NCBI RefSeq assembly: GCF_963678635.1
Contig: NC_087067.1
Coordinates: 38,473,682 to 38,537,681, forward strand
Direction: 5' to 3'
DNA from: Symsagittifera roscoffensis
Lineage: Eukaryota > Xenacoelomorpha > Acoela > Convolutidae
Length of the DNA stretch: 64,000 bases
Position numbers and translations under genes: made by a program
The notes under the pieces: generated by a model
Seen by the model: the letters and a program-made list of their open reading frames with translations, nothing else
Database searches by the model: none
What the model was told of the DNA's origin: nothing
Shown here: positions 1 to 13,494 of the stretch, piece by piece
Position numbering within the stretch: position 1 is the stretch's first letter
Layout: every line of letters starts with the position of its first letter

Positions 1-3000
1 TCAATGAAAGAACAGGAAGTTGTTTAAACTCAAATTTTATTAACAAGCAAGAAAACCTTAAGGAAACAAAAAAATTTTAAAACAAAATATTTAAACCCCA
101 GCACACTTTTTTAGTCGACGAAATAGTTGAAACAATGCCTACAACAACACAAGAAAGCATTTATCCTACACTTACAACACCACATAAAAAAACACTCCAA
201 TCCCACAGAAAACTATTAAGTCACCAGAAAAAGCATCTGTTGTCCCAAAATATTCCCAAAATGATTATCAAACATTTAGGACAACAACAAAAACACAACA
301 ATTAAACAAGCAAAAGCATCCAAAATAAAATAATTTTTTAGATTATAGTTACGATTTTTAGCGAATCATAATCAAAATAAACCAACAACAAACGCTCCTA
401 CATACCCAATCAAAACCAAACACAAGAAGATTACAATAGCCAACAACTACCACAACAAGCCATCAACTCAGTTTTCTTCAATGATCAACAAAGAACTACA
501 ACAGATCGTAGAGAAAATTACCCGTTTTGTCAATCTAACAAAACATGACAAACAAACATTTCACGAGAAATCAATCACATTATTCCGAAGATGAAGATTA
601 TTTTAACCAAAACCAACAACAATCTACATTATTGTAATAAATTAAGAAACAGTAACTGGAATATTATTGATCAATCAGATGATATTTATCAACCAAATAA
701 TTTTAAACCCTATATGCAATCCGAACAAACAAGACAAACAAGACAAATTCAGCATCATATAATAATCATTTATAATCACAAAACCCTATAAATACACATG
801 GTTATAAACCCAATGAAATGTAAATTGAAATCCCATTCTTATTCTTTATCACAAAGAACCAGCTTACAAATTAGAGAAAAATTTTTTCACAAAAACCATT
901 TGCTGCAGAATCACTCCAAATGACTATGAATCCATACTTGTTGGGTGGATCATTTATATCCTCAAGTAAACCACTCATGGTATATACAGGAACAGACCCT
1001 GAATACTCAGTAGAAGACTATTGAATAGCAGTTAGAGCCAATTAAAATTAAATATAAGACCAAAACCAATATATACACCCCTCCATCAAAATTGGATCCA
1101 AAGACGTACAGCTTGAATACAAACCACACTTGATGGAGCAGCTCAAAAATGGTTTTCAGTTTTACCCATAGACCTTAAATCACTCTGGAAAAAATTCACA
1201 CGTTTTTTTTTAAATGATCGATTCTGGAAAAAATAAACAACACCAAATAGTTTTATGTAACGAAATCCGTAGACCCCGCAACAAAACAATAAAATAGCTC
1301 GCAGTAATAATAGAAACTTTAGTAAGAAAAGCATACTCCCTTAATACCTGATTACAACAAAAATGACAAATTGTAATGATGACTCTAACACCATAACTAC
1401 GCGGAATCGCAATAAAAAAGAGAACATCACATCACTAATCAATTCGAGAACCCGACTAAGATTTTAGAATACTAGTAGATAATCTAGAACAAGCTGAATA
1501 CATTCTGAAATTAGAAGAAAGAAAAAATTTGAAATTACAATATGTAAACAATATCTAAACAACAACCTCATCTATTAATAATATCCATGACTCTGATAAT
1601 GAATTAGCAGAAAAGATCACTCAAAAATTAAATATCTACGAAAAGAACCCAAATTTTAAAGGCAAACTATCATTCAAAAAATAGTGCAAATATTGTCGTA
1701 GATTTGGACATAGCAATGCTGAATGCAGGCAAAAACAACAGGATAATCAAAATAAACTGCAGAAGCATAGAGAACCAAATAGAATTTGTTACCAATATAA
1801 GGAAAAAGATCAAAATCTAGCAAACAAAAACTTTCAAAGTAACAATAGTTCAGGAAAAGCACTTCCAGAAAGCTATAAGAGATGTAGACAACAATCACTT
1901 TATCGGAAGAGTATTCGCGGTAGATCCCCGGACAGAAGAAATTCACAATGCTAGGCAGGAAACCGACATAGCAGATCAAATAGTCAGAGCAATCAGCATC
2001 GAAATGAATATTCAAGAACAAACTCAAACAAAAACAGTTACTCAAACTTGAAAAGTATCTCGTTCCTATTCAAACTCTTAGAACATATACTAATTTAAGG
2101 ATCGTTCAAAAAATTCACTCACCAACGCAATCAAAATTATTTCAACAATAGGAATGGAAATTTTTCTAAAAGTGGATCACGAATTTATTACAATAATAGA
2201 CAATAATATAACAATTATAATATTCGATCTCGTGATAACTCCAGAAAACGAAACAACAACTACCCAAATAGACAGGGAAATTGTTCTCAGTCACCACATA
2301 GAAATGACACTCAATATTCAAATTCACAAAGTCAAAACTAAGAAGTAGTACACAAAACATCAAAGGCAAACAAATCAAGTACAGTCAACAGAAGAAACTC
2401 AACCAGACCCTTCCGGTAAAGACAATGCAGAAAACTTGGAATTACAGTTAAATCACATACATTGTCAAACCACAGATGACGTAAGTGAAAGAGAAAATAC
2501 GCTTTTAAAAAAATGCTTCAAGTTGAAAATGAATACGAAACACAAATCCGTTCGAATTATTACCAAAAGAATGCAAGTATTTCAAATCTCAAAGAACCAA
2601 AAAAGAGCCAAAAATTGAAAATTTACACTCCACAAATTATTGAAAACAATTCAACTATGAACGATTTTTTAAATAAAAATACAACAAATAAAATATAATC
2701 ACCAAAAGAAAAATGCTGGACAATCCCACTTCTCTTATAAAGTCCAAAAAAACTGAGATTTTCAATCACCAGACCTTGAAATTGAGTTTCTGATTGATTC
2801 AGGAGCAGAAACAAAAATTATATGCATTTTTACATGGAATGAAATTCAAATTTTACATCCAAGACTATCACCTTCAAAAACTTCAAGCAACTTAGCTAAA
2901 GCACGAGTATCAAGTCTTCCGAACTATGGGAAAATTATACGAATTATACCTTGTACACAATTGTATAATTGTACACACTTGCATACAATTATACCTTGTT

Positions 3001-3156
3001 CCAACCCGAACAATGGAACAAATTAAGCTTTGGAATAAACCCTTCAAACCTAAATCCCAAATAAATTATTTATCTCTAACAATTTTTCAAAGACTAAGTG
3101 AGCAACCCCCGTTTTTCTCGAAAATTTAATTCATCTACAATCAACAACGCAAACAC

Positions 3157-3732
3157 TTGAAACCATCATCAGGTAATGGATACAACTTTTCTATGAGTCA
3201 AGTACACCAATGTAATGTTGATCAAAACAAACAGAAACTATACTTGTTTGACCTTGAGTTTAGACCAATTCACAATTTTTTTAGAGTAACAACTTCATAC
3301 ATTGACTATACAAAAGATACAAATTCAGACATAATCTCCTTACACATATACAACAACTCACCATATAAAATCACATTACCCCTAGCACTTCTAGGATATT
3401 GCGAAACAAAAACTACAATTCATCCGACAGAAAAAAAAGGCTTCAGAGCAAACATTTTAAAATTACTAGATACTTGTCAATCGACTATTCTTATTGAAGA
3501 ATTTTGCCTTAACGATATTAAAAACAATTCTCAACGAAATGCAGATTATTTCAGAAAAACACATTTTTTTGAAGCTACTTTTCAAATCTCGAAATATACA
3601 AATGAACAACAAAAATTTCTCATATTGTTCAGTTTACAACATTCACAAGTAAATGAACAAGAATTTGATCAATTAGCAGAATTATTATTGAAAAACCTAA
3701 TGGTTTTTGCTACATCTAAATTTGAAACATAA
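3157..3732 (+). pseudogene. Copy A pol fragment between protease and RT
   Basis: A 191-codon open stretch survives in otherwise broken DNA. It corresponds in wording and order to 14,590-15,170 of copy B (for example FDLEFRPIHNFFRV here against SNLEFRPIHKFLRV there, and the shared SPYKITLP). It lies between the protease-like segment and the RT palm and has no domain I can name; in gypsy elements this is the linker and RT N-terminal region. It is a relic and not a host gene, because both flanks continue the same element out of frame. Confidence 0.7.
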
Positions 3733-3937
3733 GTTCACCACTATGTCTCCCTCTTAAACCAGACTCAGTTTTCAAAAAACAACGAGCAAGTAAAGTACCA
3801 ATTCACTTACAAGACAAAGATAACAGAATATTAGACTTTCTGGACCAAAATGAAATCATATCATCATTATATAAAAAGAACAACCGAAAGGTAATACTTT
3901 CTCAAATCCCGTTATCAATCTGGCTAATTGCGAATCA

Positions 3938-4369
3938 GTGAAGATTATTTTAGATTATTTTAGATTATTTAGTATTATACCACTGCTGACATGGACAGCG
4001 CATATAATCAAATGTCATCAGACGAGCAATCACGACGACTTACACAATTCGTTATTGGAAATCAACAAAACGAATTCAACAGACTTTTCTATAGATTTTC
4101 CAAAAAACGAGCAGTTTTTTTCAACCTTTATGAGCAAAATATTATGGCCACTCATTCTTAGAAAAATTGTAATCATAATTTTAGACAATGTTGTTATACA
4201 ATCACAAACAAAGCCAGAATTTTTTCAATTATTAGAACAAAATCACCAAATTTTTTTGAAAGAAAACATGAAAGCAGCCTCAGATAAATCACAATTTTTT
4301 CTTACTCGTGTCAAATTCCTTGAACGTATTATAAAGGTAAAACAATTACTCCATGAAAATTACGAATAG
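3938..4369 (+). pseudogene. Copy A reverse transcriptase fragment
   Basis: The frame holds pieces of a gypsy RT palm. The segment around 3,980-4,120 reads as TADMDSAYNQM followed by QFVIGNQQ in broken frames, and 4,165-4,200 replaces the expected (Y/F)xDD active-site block with ILDNVVIQSQ, so the second catalytic Asp is gone. It continues into the thumb (FFLTRVKFL). Copy B retains YIDDVFMQSQ at 15,703-15,732. The lost catalytic residue and the frame changes mark it as dead. Confidence 0.7.
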
Positions 4370-4690
4370 ATGCTATATTAAGGCTGCAACTTCCATCAAA
4401 TAAAAAGAAAAACTAAGAGTTCCTTGTAATGTTAAAAATTTTAGGTAAGCATGTTTTTAAAGTCCAATTATAACTAAGGCCGTTTTATATTTTCAGATAA
4501 CAAAATAAATTTATAGGGACATCCAAAAAATCCAACAGTTCTATTTACAGATCACAAATCAGCAATTTTTCTATTTACGCAAAGATCAAACCCAAACCAT
4601 AGATTTCAACTTATCGTAATGAAATTTTCAGACCTACATATAGTTTGGACCGCAGGAAAAAACCTGCTTTACCAGACACGCTTAGTCGAA

Positions 4691-5834
4691 ATATATTTCA
4701 CCATATTTTTTAAATTTCACCTACTATATAGTCCCCCACGAATATATACAGCCCAAGGAGATCACCATACTAGGATATATTCATAACACTAAATAGAACC
4801 ACAAATTGTACAACTTAATTCAAAACACATGTCACGAAACCTCAGCTGATAAGAAAGAGCTAAATATCATCACTGGAATGATGATCAGAACTAAATATCA
4901 AGCACTGTAGTTTCTCTGGCCTCTGCTCTAAACTAAAAACGTCATCCGCATGCTTGCGAAACTCATCGCATCATCCGACACAATCCGAACTAAATTCCCC
5001 AATGGAATTTTTGACGATGACATTTCTTCGTAAGTATGCATTAAATAATTCAACTAACAAATAAATCAAACGCTCAACATTCTTCATAGTTTTCTCACCG
5101 ATCATTCATCTAAAAAGAAAAAATCAAAGTAAAAAAAATGTGTTTTTTTTCTGTAGAATTTTCAAAATTCAAGTTAACAATTTCAGTAAATTATTAAAAG
5201 AAGTAACATTGGATGCCATATCAGTATATTTATGACTTGGCAGTAAAATTTCAATTAGTAAAGCGGTAGAATCATAAAATTGCGGATAAGTTAAAATAAA
5301 ACTAGCCTTCTATATGACGCTTCTTTTGAAACTTTCAAAAAAATCTCTGCGTTTGCCCGAAAATCACACACTCTTTCCACCAATTCGCACAACTCGCCCA
5401 CCGAGAATTGTTTAATAAATGATTTTCCAGTATCAACTCTAACTGATAACAACTCTAACTTACTTTCACACGTTTCAAACTTTCCTTCAACCCGGTTGGA
5501 TGGAATTATAAGAGTCAGCTTAACCTAATCAACGCAGTTTACGAACGCCACAAAACCACAAAATTAATAGCATGAATAAGAAAGAAAGTCCCATGGTACC
5601 CAAATCGGGTTAAATTCAGAGTAAAACTGGAAAAATTTTTCTTTCAAAACTCACTTTCAATTTTATTGAAACCAATTAAAACACGAAAAGGTTTAAAAAC
5701 GCAAAACACAAAAATCTACATTTGAGAAAAGGACACAGTCAAAACAAAAAAGAGAAAAACACCTGATAAAAACGAAATCAAAGGTTCAACACAAAAAGAG
5801 ACTCTGCCTAAAAAGAAGAAGATAAAAATATACT
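4691..5834. other. Non-coding AT-rich stretch, no gene seen
   Basis: Homology to the copy A retroelement fades after the RNase H block. I see no ORF with recognisable content, no tandem array and no clear LTR. Poly-A-rich tracts dominate. Confidence 0.5.
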
Positions 5835-5918
5835 CCTGGCCTCACAACCAGAGAGACGTCCTGAGTATGCTCTAAAGCCGGCCTAACCCACCGCGCTACA
5901 CCCACGCTTTGTGACACA
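5835..5918 (-). repeat. tRNA-derived SINE-like segment or tRNA pseudogene
   Basis: Read on the minus strand, the segment holds TAGCGCGGTGGGTTAGG, which fits a pol III A box (TRGCNNARYNGG), and about 40 bases further GGTTGTGAGGCC, a B-box-like match to GGTTCRANNCC. It runs into a T-rich stretch (TATATTTTT) that could terminate pol III. The spacing and the degenerate T-arm fit a tRNA-derived SINE head better than a working tRNA, because I could not pair a full acceptor stem. No second copy was seen in this window. Confidence 0.45.
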
Positions 5919-6691
5919 CACTCTATTTTTGACAAGAGTTGCTATAGGGTGAGCGAATCTTTAAATAACCGATCTAAGCAAAAGCGCTTTTGCGATAACA
6001 ATTTTAAAAATTAACTGAAAACTGACTTCACTTACAAGATTCAGATATATAGATGCAATGTAAAGATTTCATAGAGCCGAAGGATTGATCAACAAAGGAA
6101 ATGAAAACTCGATTACATTCCAACTCTGGAATGGCAAATCTATTGTTTTTGGTTGCGGTAGTCACTACCCTCAAAAAATTTAAAGTATGAACTCAACATT
6201 GCAACAAAGGAAACCATTGAAAAAAACCAATGGCCAACCCGATGTTGATTTCACAAACCGATCCTAGTCACTTGGCACTTCACACGGAAAAGTCAAACTT
6301 CATCCTGCCCGCAGTCTCGCTCTAAGCTTAACGGAATCGACACATCATTGCATCGATCTAAAATCTTGACGCGATCACTCAAGACAACCCACGATCAAAC
6401 GAGACCCACCTTTGGAACACAAACAACTGTTCCTCTTCGATCTACACAAACAACTACATCTCTTTTCCTTCCATGAAGTCACTGCTCAAAACTCTCAAAG
6501 AAAACAACTTCACCCGTACTGTTCACTACAAAACACAATTAAAAAATTAAAAACGCTCTAAGCCCCAGAAGGGCGGAACCAATTCTAAATTAGTATTTAT
6601 AAACCAACTATTTAATTGATAAAATTATTCCTATAAAATATTACTAACTAACCAATCATATTCCATCGCTATCATTGACACTTATTTGTAA

Positions 6692-6719
6692 GTGCTGAAA
6701 CTACTCGTAGTTTCAGCAC
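6692..6719. repeat. Perfect 13 bp inverted repeat with 2-base loop
   Basis: GTGCTGAAACTAC is followed by TC and then the exact reverse complement GTAGTTTCAGCAC. The arms are perfect in a region that otherwise looks decayed. It could be the centre of a palindromic MITE or a cruciform-forming site; no extended arms are visible. Confidence 0.75.
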
Positions 6720-7613
6720 CAGAACAATTTGAATAAATTTTAGACTACAGTTGTTCTCCTTTTGGACGAGCTCCAAGAACTAACTGGCAAATACCAGTAT
6801 ACACTAGATCTATTGAGACTAGAAGCTACAAGAGTAAGATTAAGATTGGTATTAGACTAAGAAGTTGCACGAATCTATCCGCCAAAACTAAGATAGCGTG
6901 ACGAACAGACGTTGTACCCTATCTGAAATTACTCTATGAGTATAGGACATAGTTCATAACTCACTACCTCAAGATCGAAAAAGAGGAAGAAATAAATATC
7001 AACTAATTGTTTCCAAATACTGGATTGCGAAAGCTGAAGTATGAGTAACTCATACTTTTTAGAAATTACAGAGGTCAGAAAACAAAATTACTAAAAGTTA
7101 TGATTCGCTGTCAAATTTTTTGTGATTATTATACTAATCTAACAAAAAAGGTTCAAAATGGTTGTGGTTTACCTTTGCAAAGTTCCATATAAATTTCAAA
7201 AAAGAATGTTATTTGATTTACCAAGCTTGAAAGCTTGAATAAGAAAACTAAAATTTTCAGCGAGGTCAACTCACCTAGATCCTGCCGGTTTTCTGGCTGT
7301 CCAAAAGGTGCATAACCAGTCACGAAGCAGTTGACAAAATAGATTACAATCGGCAGACCTAGAACCAATTAATCAGTTAACAAACAGGGTAGATGAGTCA
7401 TTCGAAAAATTTTATCCAGTTTGAAGTTATGATCAAAAATTTCACAGAAATCAGTTCACTACATGAAGAGGATCTACTTAGCAATTGCCCTCCCTTTGGA
7501 ACCTACTTAAGAGTTGCCACCCCTATTAATGAAAGCAGTAAATTAGCGCTAGAGCTTTGTATTGAGACTTCTAGCTTTGCTGCAATCTGATTGGTCAAAA
7601 ATGCGTTAGATTA

Positions 7614-7670
7614 ATCTACCTAACAATTCCCCCCCCCCCCTTTCTTTGGGGTAATTGTTAAGTAGATCCC
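7614..7670. repeat. Inverted repeat flanking a poly-C run (PPT/LTR-end-like on minus strand)
   Basis: ATCTACCTAACAATTCCCC is followed by more C and CTTTCTTT, then GGGGTAATTGTTAAGTAGAT, giving about 19 bp arms with two mismatches. On the minus strand the centre reads AAAGAAAG then a G-run then AATTGTTAGG, which resembles a polypurine tract followed by a TGTTA-type LTR start. I could not trace an LTR away from it, so the retroelement reading is tentative. Confidence 0.5.
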
Positions 7671-8519
7671 ATGAAGAAATTTATTAACCACACAGGTAAG
7701 CCACACACGTCAGACTAACGCTCCAAGCCAGCAGAATCAGTTAAGTTTAGGGCTACATAATAATTTAGGGCTACATTAATGAGATCAAAGTCAAGTTCAA
7801 AAAAGCCTTTAATTAAAGTTACGAGATAATGTAGTTTCGCTCCGATGAAATGACGAATGGTTTTTGTTCTGAGTTCTTCTGTTGACGAATGATTTCAAAT
7901 CTGCAAATACTAGAGATGAGCGTGAATATATAGAGGATATAACTTACTTAATTGATTAAGCTCCATCGTTTTTCTGCTATCGGTAAATCTTGATTATTTT
8001 TTTCCAAACTTCAAATACGCTAGAACCTTACCAAACATGCTATAATGAGATATGACCGTAAACATCGGTTTGCAGATGAAAAATTACAAATTGTTAGTAT
8101 AGATCGGATAAAAAAATTAAATTGAAATCCATACGTTCGGCTAACACATCAAAATGATCAAAAACTCCATAGACTATTTTTTTGATCTAGCGTATTTTGT
8201 TTTTCTGAGACTGACGGAAGTTTTTCGCGACTTTCGTTTGTTTTTATGGCAAGTTTTTAAAGCTAAGACAACGCGGGAATTTTAATAAAGTGGGCTGAGG
8301 TGACTTCTGAGTTGTGATTCTGATTTCATAAAAACAAGAGAACGATGGCGGCTTGTTGAGTGACTTCGGACGTTTTTGGAGGAATAGCTTGAGCGATATA
8401 CAGTGTTGATTTAATTTATCCGGACAAAACGCATAAAACTTGAAATTTAACATGCGTTTTTCTCAAGTTTATATTAGAAGAAAAATGAAAAAAAAAAACA
8501 TAACTTACTTAAAATTTCA

Positions 8520-8930
8520 GCAGAATTAATCTGGTGCAATTTATTTTGCGAAATTCAGGTGCACTATTTTATCTCAAAAACTATTCATTTTCTTTTTTGC
8601 GAATAAAAAATACTCATAAACTACTGCTTCAATATCTTGCAAAACTATATCAGACTGATAATCTTCCGTAGTCCAACAAAGAGTGAGGCAGATATAATCT
8701 CCAAAAAATTGCACAAAACAATTGAATTAATCTAGTGCAATTTGTTTGCGAAATTCAGGCCCAAAATTTCATCTCAAAAACGATTCATTTTCTTTTTTTT
8801 GTCAATCAAAAATACTCTCAAACTACTGCGTCAATTTTTTGCAAAACTATATCTAAAAGCATTTTAATGACTTTTACGTAGCCAAACAAAGTTTGAGGCC
8901 AATATAGTCTCCAATGAATTGCACAAACAA
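8520..8930. repeat. Two-unit tandem repeat, about 201 bp period
   Basis: AATTAATCTGGTGCAATTT near 8,524 recurs as AATTAATCTAGTGCAATTT near 8,725. The text between them (ATCTCAAAAAC..ATTCATTTTC, ACTACTGC, GCAAAACTATATC, ATTGCACAAA) repeats in the same order. The two units have diverged by substitutions and small indels, so it is an old tandem duplication or the remnant of a satellite. Confidence 0.75.
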
Positions 8931-10616
8931 TTTAAAAAAAAACTTTAAATAATTTTTTATATAGTCAAAATGGCATTATTTTTACTATCAAACAAAAATA
9001 ATTATTTGTACTCATTATGGGACACAACACTTCTCTTACACTTCAATGGACTACGTAAAATGACCGCTTTAATATATAGTTTCGTTAAGAATTGATCCAG
9101 TAGTTTTATGGTAAGTTTTGTTACTTTATTCAGTAGTTTATTACAAGAAACTCGAAAAGAAGTAGAAACTTTTTTCCTTAATAACTTTTTATCCTACTAT
9201 TTTTTTTGAAGACTTACTGCTTTTTTTTTGATGAGCGGAAAAATTAGAACCAAATATTGCTAAAAGAAAGATCAAATGTAGTATAATAAAATTGATGAAC
9301 TCAACCAGCCTATCAGATGGAATCATTTTCAAATGATCTTTAAATCAGATCAGTTTTTCTGGACACTGAACACAATTTTTGAAGTATTCAGAATCCGAAT
9401 CACTGTTTCAATACGATGCTAAAGTTTACCTTGAAATAGTCAGAATTGGCCGAAAAAATCTGACCATTTGTCATAGTTTCGAGAGTGATCAAAAGAATAA
9501 ATCAATCACATCTTGCAGTTTTTTCTCTCGCTGTATAAAACTCACATTTTTCTCTATGTTATCAGGCTTGGGTTTAAAAAAAAAACAATTTCTAAGTTCG
9601 CACAATTTCAAATTTTCATTTTAAAAAAATTGAAAAAATAATTGAGTAGTATCATTAAAATTGATTTTATTCTATTATAATTGATTATTTTTGAATGCTA
9701 CGAGGACAGAAAATGAATTTCCAACTCACAAAAGAGAGATCAAAAAATTTTGATTAAAGGAGTAGCAATTCCTAAACTTCAATAAACAGTTATGAGTTTT
9801 TGTTGATCGGCCAAAGAAAGACTCCAACTTCAACTTGCTTTTTCATCTTACCCACATGAAAGGTTCTCCGTTTGTTATTTATTATCAGGCGATTGTACAT
9901 ACATAGCGTAAAGTTGAAAAAAAATTTATTGGAATGTTATTGTCTGTCTCCATAAAATACAAAAAATATCGAATATAATCATTTAAGTCGGTTATAATGA
10001 TACTACTCAAATTTATTTTAAAATTTTGATGAAAAAAATTGAAATTGTGCAACCTCAGGAAAATTTTAAAAATACCCAAACTTGATAATATCAAGCAAGA
10101 TAAGAGTAATATACATCATGAGGATAAACTGTCAGATGTGAGTGATTTATTGTTTCGACTAATTTTGAAGAAAACACTGACAAAGGCTTAACATTTTTCC
10201 AGCCAACTTTCACTATTTCAAAGCAATTTTAATCTCATAATGAAGCCATATTGGAAGTGATTTGGATTCTACAAAAAAACTAAAAGTTTCAATAAGAGTC
10301 CAGATTACAATGGCTAAGGATTATAACGTTCTCCTTCATTTTTAAATCAATTTCAATTTTTCAAAAATGAAAACTGGAAAGTGTGCGACCTCAGAAAAGT
10401 CTTTAAAACACTGAAACTTGATAATATGTACTATTGCAGTGATCATCAATACAAGGAAAACGAAGAATAAAAAAGACATACAAAAACAGACCAGTACGTC
10501 TATACAATTAGAATCAACCAATAAAACACATTGAAAACTACACATTAACAATCATAAGACACAAAATTGATCTAAATGAAGAAAGCCAGGACTAAAACTT
10601 CATTCTTTCATTTTAA
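8931..10616. other. Non-coding AT-rich stretch, no gene seen
   Basis: Only short low-complexity ORFs occur. Similar phrases recur near 10,040-10,090 and 10,375-10,425 (GTGCAACCTCAGGAAAA against GTGCGACCTCAGAAAAG, each followed by ACTTGATAATAT), suggesting a decayed local duplication with a ~330 bp offset. Confidence 0.4.
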
Positions 10617-12123
10617 ATCAACCCACTCACTGAAGATAGAGGACAAACACAGTTTTGTCAAAACTTAACCGCAAATTTATTCGAAAAAGGAATTAGTCCA
10701 TGTACAGCAGAATTTCCAGAAGTAAAAATCAAAAGACAAATTATTGATCACTATTTAAAAGGAATATATAATATAACACAACAGTATGGAATCTATACAT
10801 TGAAATCAAATCACCAAGTACGTTTCATGGTAGATATCTACTTCAAACAGAGCACGTAGATAAAGAATTTTCAAAAGTATTCACAGAATACATAAAAAAC
10901 ATACAACATCAAAACTCACAAAGAGCGAATTCAATATTCACTAAAGATGTATTTTTAGTAATCTAAAGTTATTTATCTACACTAGAAAAAACAGAACCTC
11001 AAGGAACTTCACCAGTTCAAACATCTAGACATACAGCTGTAAGACATGAAATTACAAAATTCTCCGAATTTTTAAACGCAATCCGTGAAAATTTAACCAT
11101 CAACGAAGTTTTGCAGAATGTTAAACACGATTTACCAAAAACCTTAGAATCGTTAATCATTGATTATTTCACACATAATATTGATTTAATCTCACAAGCA
11201 AGAAAAAATTTTAGACTTAAAAATTCAACTGATAAAACTGTCTTAGCAGAATAATCAGATTATGTCTGGGACCCTAAATGGTCTCATCCACTATTTCCAA
11301 ACATACCAACAGATGTTTCAAGTCAAGCAATTAGCACAGTTTCTATTCACAAAGATTATGTTAAAATATATCCACTAACAATTGACGCAATACTTTTAAA
11401 CTATAATTCATTTCTACCCGATAGAATAGGAAATAATAGTTTCATTTCAACCCTGATACAACAAGATAACCTAAATGGAACTGGAAATCTTACACAGCAA
11501 GATATTCAAACACCATCACATTTCGTAAATGAAGAAATAGTTGAAAAAGTAACAACAACAGCAAAACAAATTTTTCACCAATTTATCCAAATCGTACAAT
11601 TCCAAGACCCAAAAATCAAACATTACCACAGGTAACATTACAATCTATGGTTAAACCCTCCGTTGTTCCAAAATATACACAAATGGATTATCAAATGTTT
11701 AGACTAATGACGAAATCAACATAAAAACAAAGAACATTCACTCAAAATAATTTTGCAGAACATAATTATAACTATGTAAATAGACCACAAACAACAAAAC
11801 CCTCTCGTGCAAACACGCAAAATCACTTATTTTCACAAAGACAAAATTTCCAACAACCATCATCAAACTCAGTAAATTTTAATGATTACCCAAAAATTTT
11901 ACTAGACCAAAGTGAAAACTATCCATTTTTTCAGCAAAACAAAAATAATAGACAACAAAACAAAAAGAGACATCAAACACCTTATTATACATCTAACTAT
12001 TTTTTATCAGATGATGAAGAATAATAGAAGCAAAATTATCAACAATTTTTTCAAAACCAAAGATTCCATTCTTACCACGTAAACCAACCTGATATTTTTG
12101 AACCATATACACAAGAACAACAT

Positions 12124-12489
12124 ATGCGACAACCTAGACTAAATCTAGCATCTCAAAATATTAATTTTCATTCACAAAATCCAGCTAGTACACATTCTTA
12201 TCAACCAACGCAAATGCAAAATGAAATCCCGCTACCCTTTTACGTACAGCACCATGAAATAACAAAGAGTCAACTTACAAATTTTTCACAAATGCCAAAT
12301 GCCGCAGAATCACTTCAAATGAATATGAATCCATACCTAATGGGTGGATCGTCAATAACATCAAACAAACCTTTAATGATATTTACAGGTACAGACCCTG
12401 AATATTCTGTAGAAGATTATTTAAATGCAGTCCCAGCAAATGTAATCCTAAATATAGGACCTGAATTAATAAATACACCACTTCAATAA
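12124..12489 (+). pseudogene. Copy B gag core fragment
   Basis: The 121-codon frame ends in a gag block (around residues 85-121) with FTGTDPEYSVEDYLNAV. The same block appears in copy A at about 900-1,030 in broken form. Just downstream, in other frames, the text continues with TTLDGAAQK and a Trp-rich capsid-like helix region to about 12,700, so a frameshift or stop at 12,487 truncated it. It is the structural (capsid) portion of the element and not a host protein. Confidence 0.7.
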
Positions 12490-13494
12490 ACAAAACCACC
12501 CTCAATAAATACACCACTTCACACCAAAATCGGATACACAGACGCACAGCATTAATACAAACCACACTTGATGGCGCAGCACAAAAATGATTTTCAGTTT
12601 TACCTATAAATATAAATCAGATTGGAAAAGATTCACACAAGAACTTTCAAAAATGTTGTTTCTTAAAGGAACAAGCACTATAAAAGAGTTTTATGCAATG
12701 AAATTCGTAGACTACCAAATGAAACGATTAAACAATCAGCAGTGAGGATCGAAACACTAATACGAAAAGCATATCCACTCAACACTCATGATTATAAAAA
12801 CACAAAAATTACAGAATTTTTATTGATGACTCTAACACCTCAATTACGGAAAACAGCAATCAAAAAGAGAGCATCGCATCCTTCCACAATTCGAAAACCA
12901 GTTTAGATTTTAGAAAAAGGGATGATAAACTAGAACAAGCAGAAATCACTACGAAACTAGAAAAAACAGAAAATCTTAAACTACAATATGTTAAAAATAT
13001 TGAAACCACTACAACACAAATAAATAATATGCACAGTTCAGATATAGATTTAACCGAAAAAATCACTGAAATTTTGAATATATATGAGAAAAACCCCATT
13101 TTTAAAGGTAAACCATAATTCAAAAAGTGGTGTACCTATTGCCAAAGAAACGAACATAGCATTGCTGAATGCAGACAAAAACAACAAGACAACCAGTATA
13201 AACCACAAAAGTACAAAGAACCAAATAACTCATTTTATCAGTACATAAAAAAAGATCATAATATACCAAATAAGAACATTCACAGTAAATATAGTTCTGG
13301 AAAATCACTTCCAAACAGTTAAAATTATTCAAGAAACCAATCAACTTATAACTCTAACTAAAAAAGGGAGATCACCAGACCAAAAAATTCACGTAATTTT
13401 TCACAAAACAGATATAGTCGATCAAATAGTCGAAATAATCAGTATCGAAATAATAATTAATCACGATCAAACTCAAACAGATTAGAAAATTCGT

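Larger units (their letters stand above)
1..4690 (+). mobile_element. Decayed AT-rich Ty3/gypsy retrotransposon, copy A
   Basis: This is a retroelement relic riddled with stops and indels, entering from the left edge of the window. In order it shows gag text near 900-1,160 (a segment reading like the gag core of copy B), a zinc-knuckle-like stretch near 1,680-1,730, an Asp-protease-like segment near 2,780-2,820 (residues FLIDSGAET), an open stretch at 3,157-3,732, an RT piece near 3,970-4,370, and an RNase H piece near 4,530-4,690 (FTDHKSAIFLF). It matches copy B (10,617-15,900) at an offset near 11.4-11.5 kb. DNA between RT and RNase H is missing. No LTR was identified. The Ty3/gypsy assignment rests on the gag-PR-RT-RH order and is firm at class level; activity is excluded by the damage. 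Confidence 0.8.
5919..8519. other. Non-coding AT-rich stretch with two hairpins
   Basis: No gene is supported; the short ORFs here are low-complexity. It contains the perfect hairpin at 6,692-6,719 and the poly-C hairpin at 7,614-7,670, both listed separately. Pieces related to the second hairpin arm recur near 7,465-7,495 in inverted orientation (GATCTACTTAGCAATTGCCC), so decayed LTR or DNA-transposon ends are likely here. Confidence 0.4.

Noticed and set aside
591..791. Short ORF at the left end
   Set aside because: Low-complexity Asn/Gln/Ile-rich frame inside the gag relic of copy A; it is the Asn-rich linker seen also in copy B.
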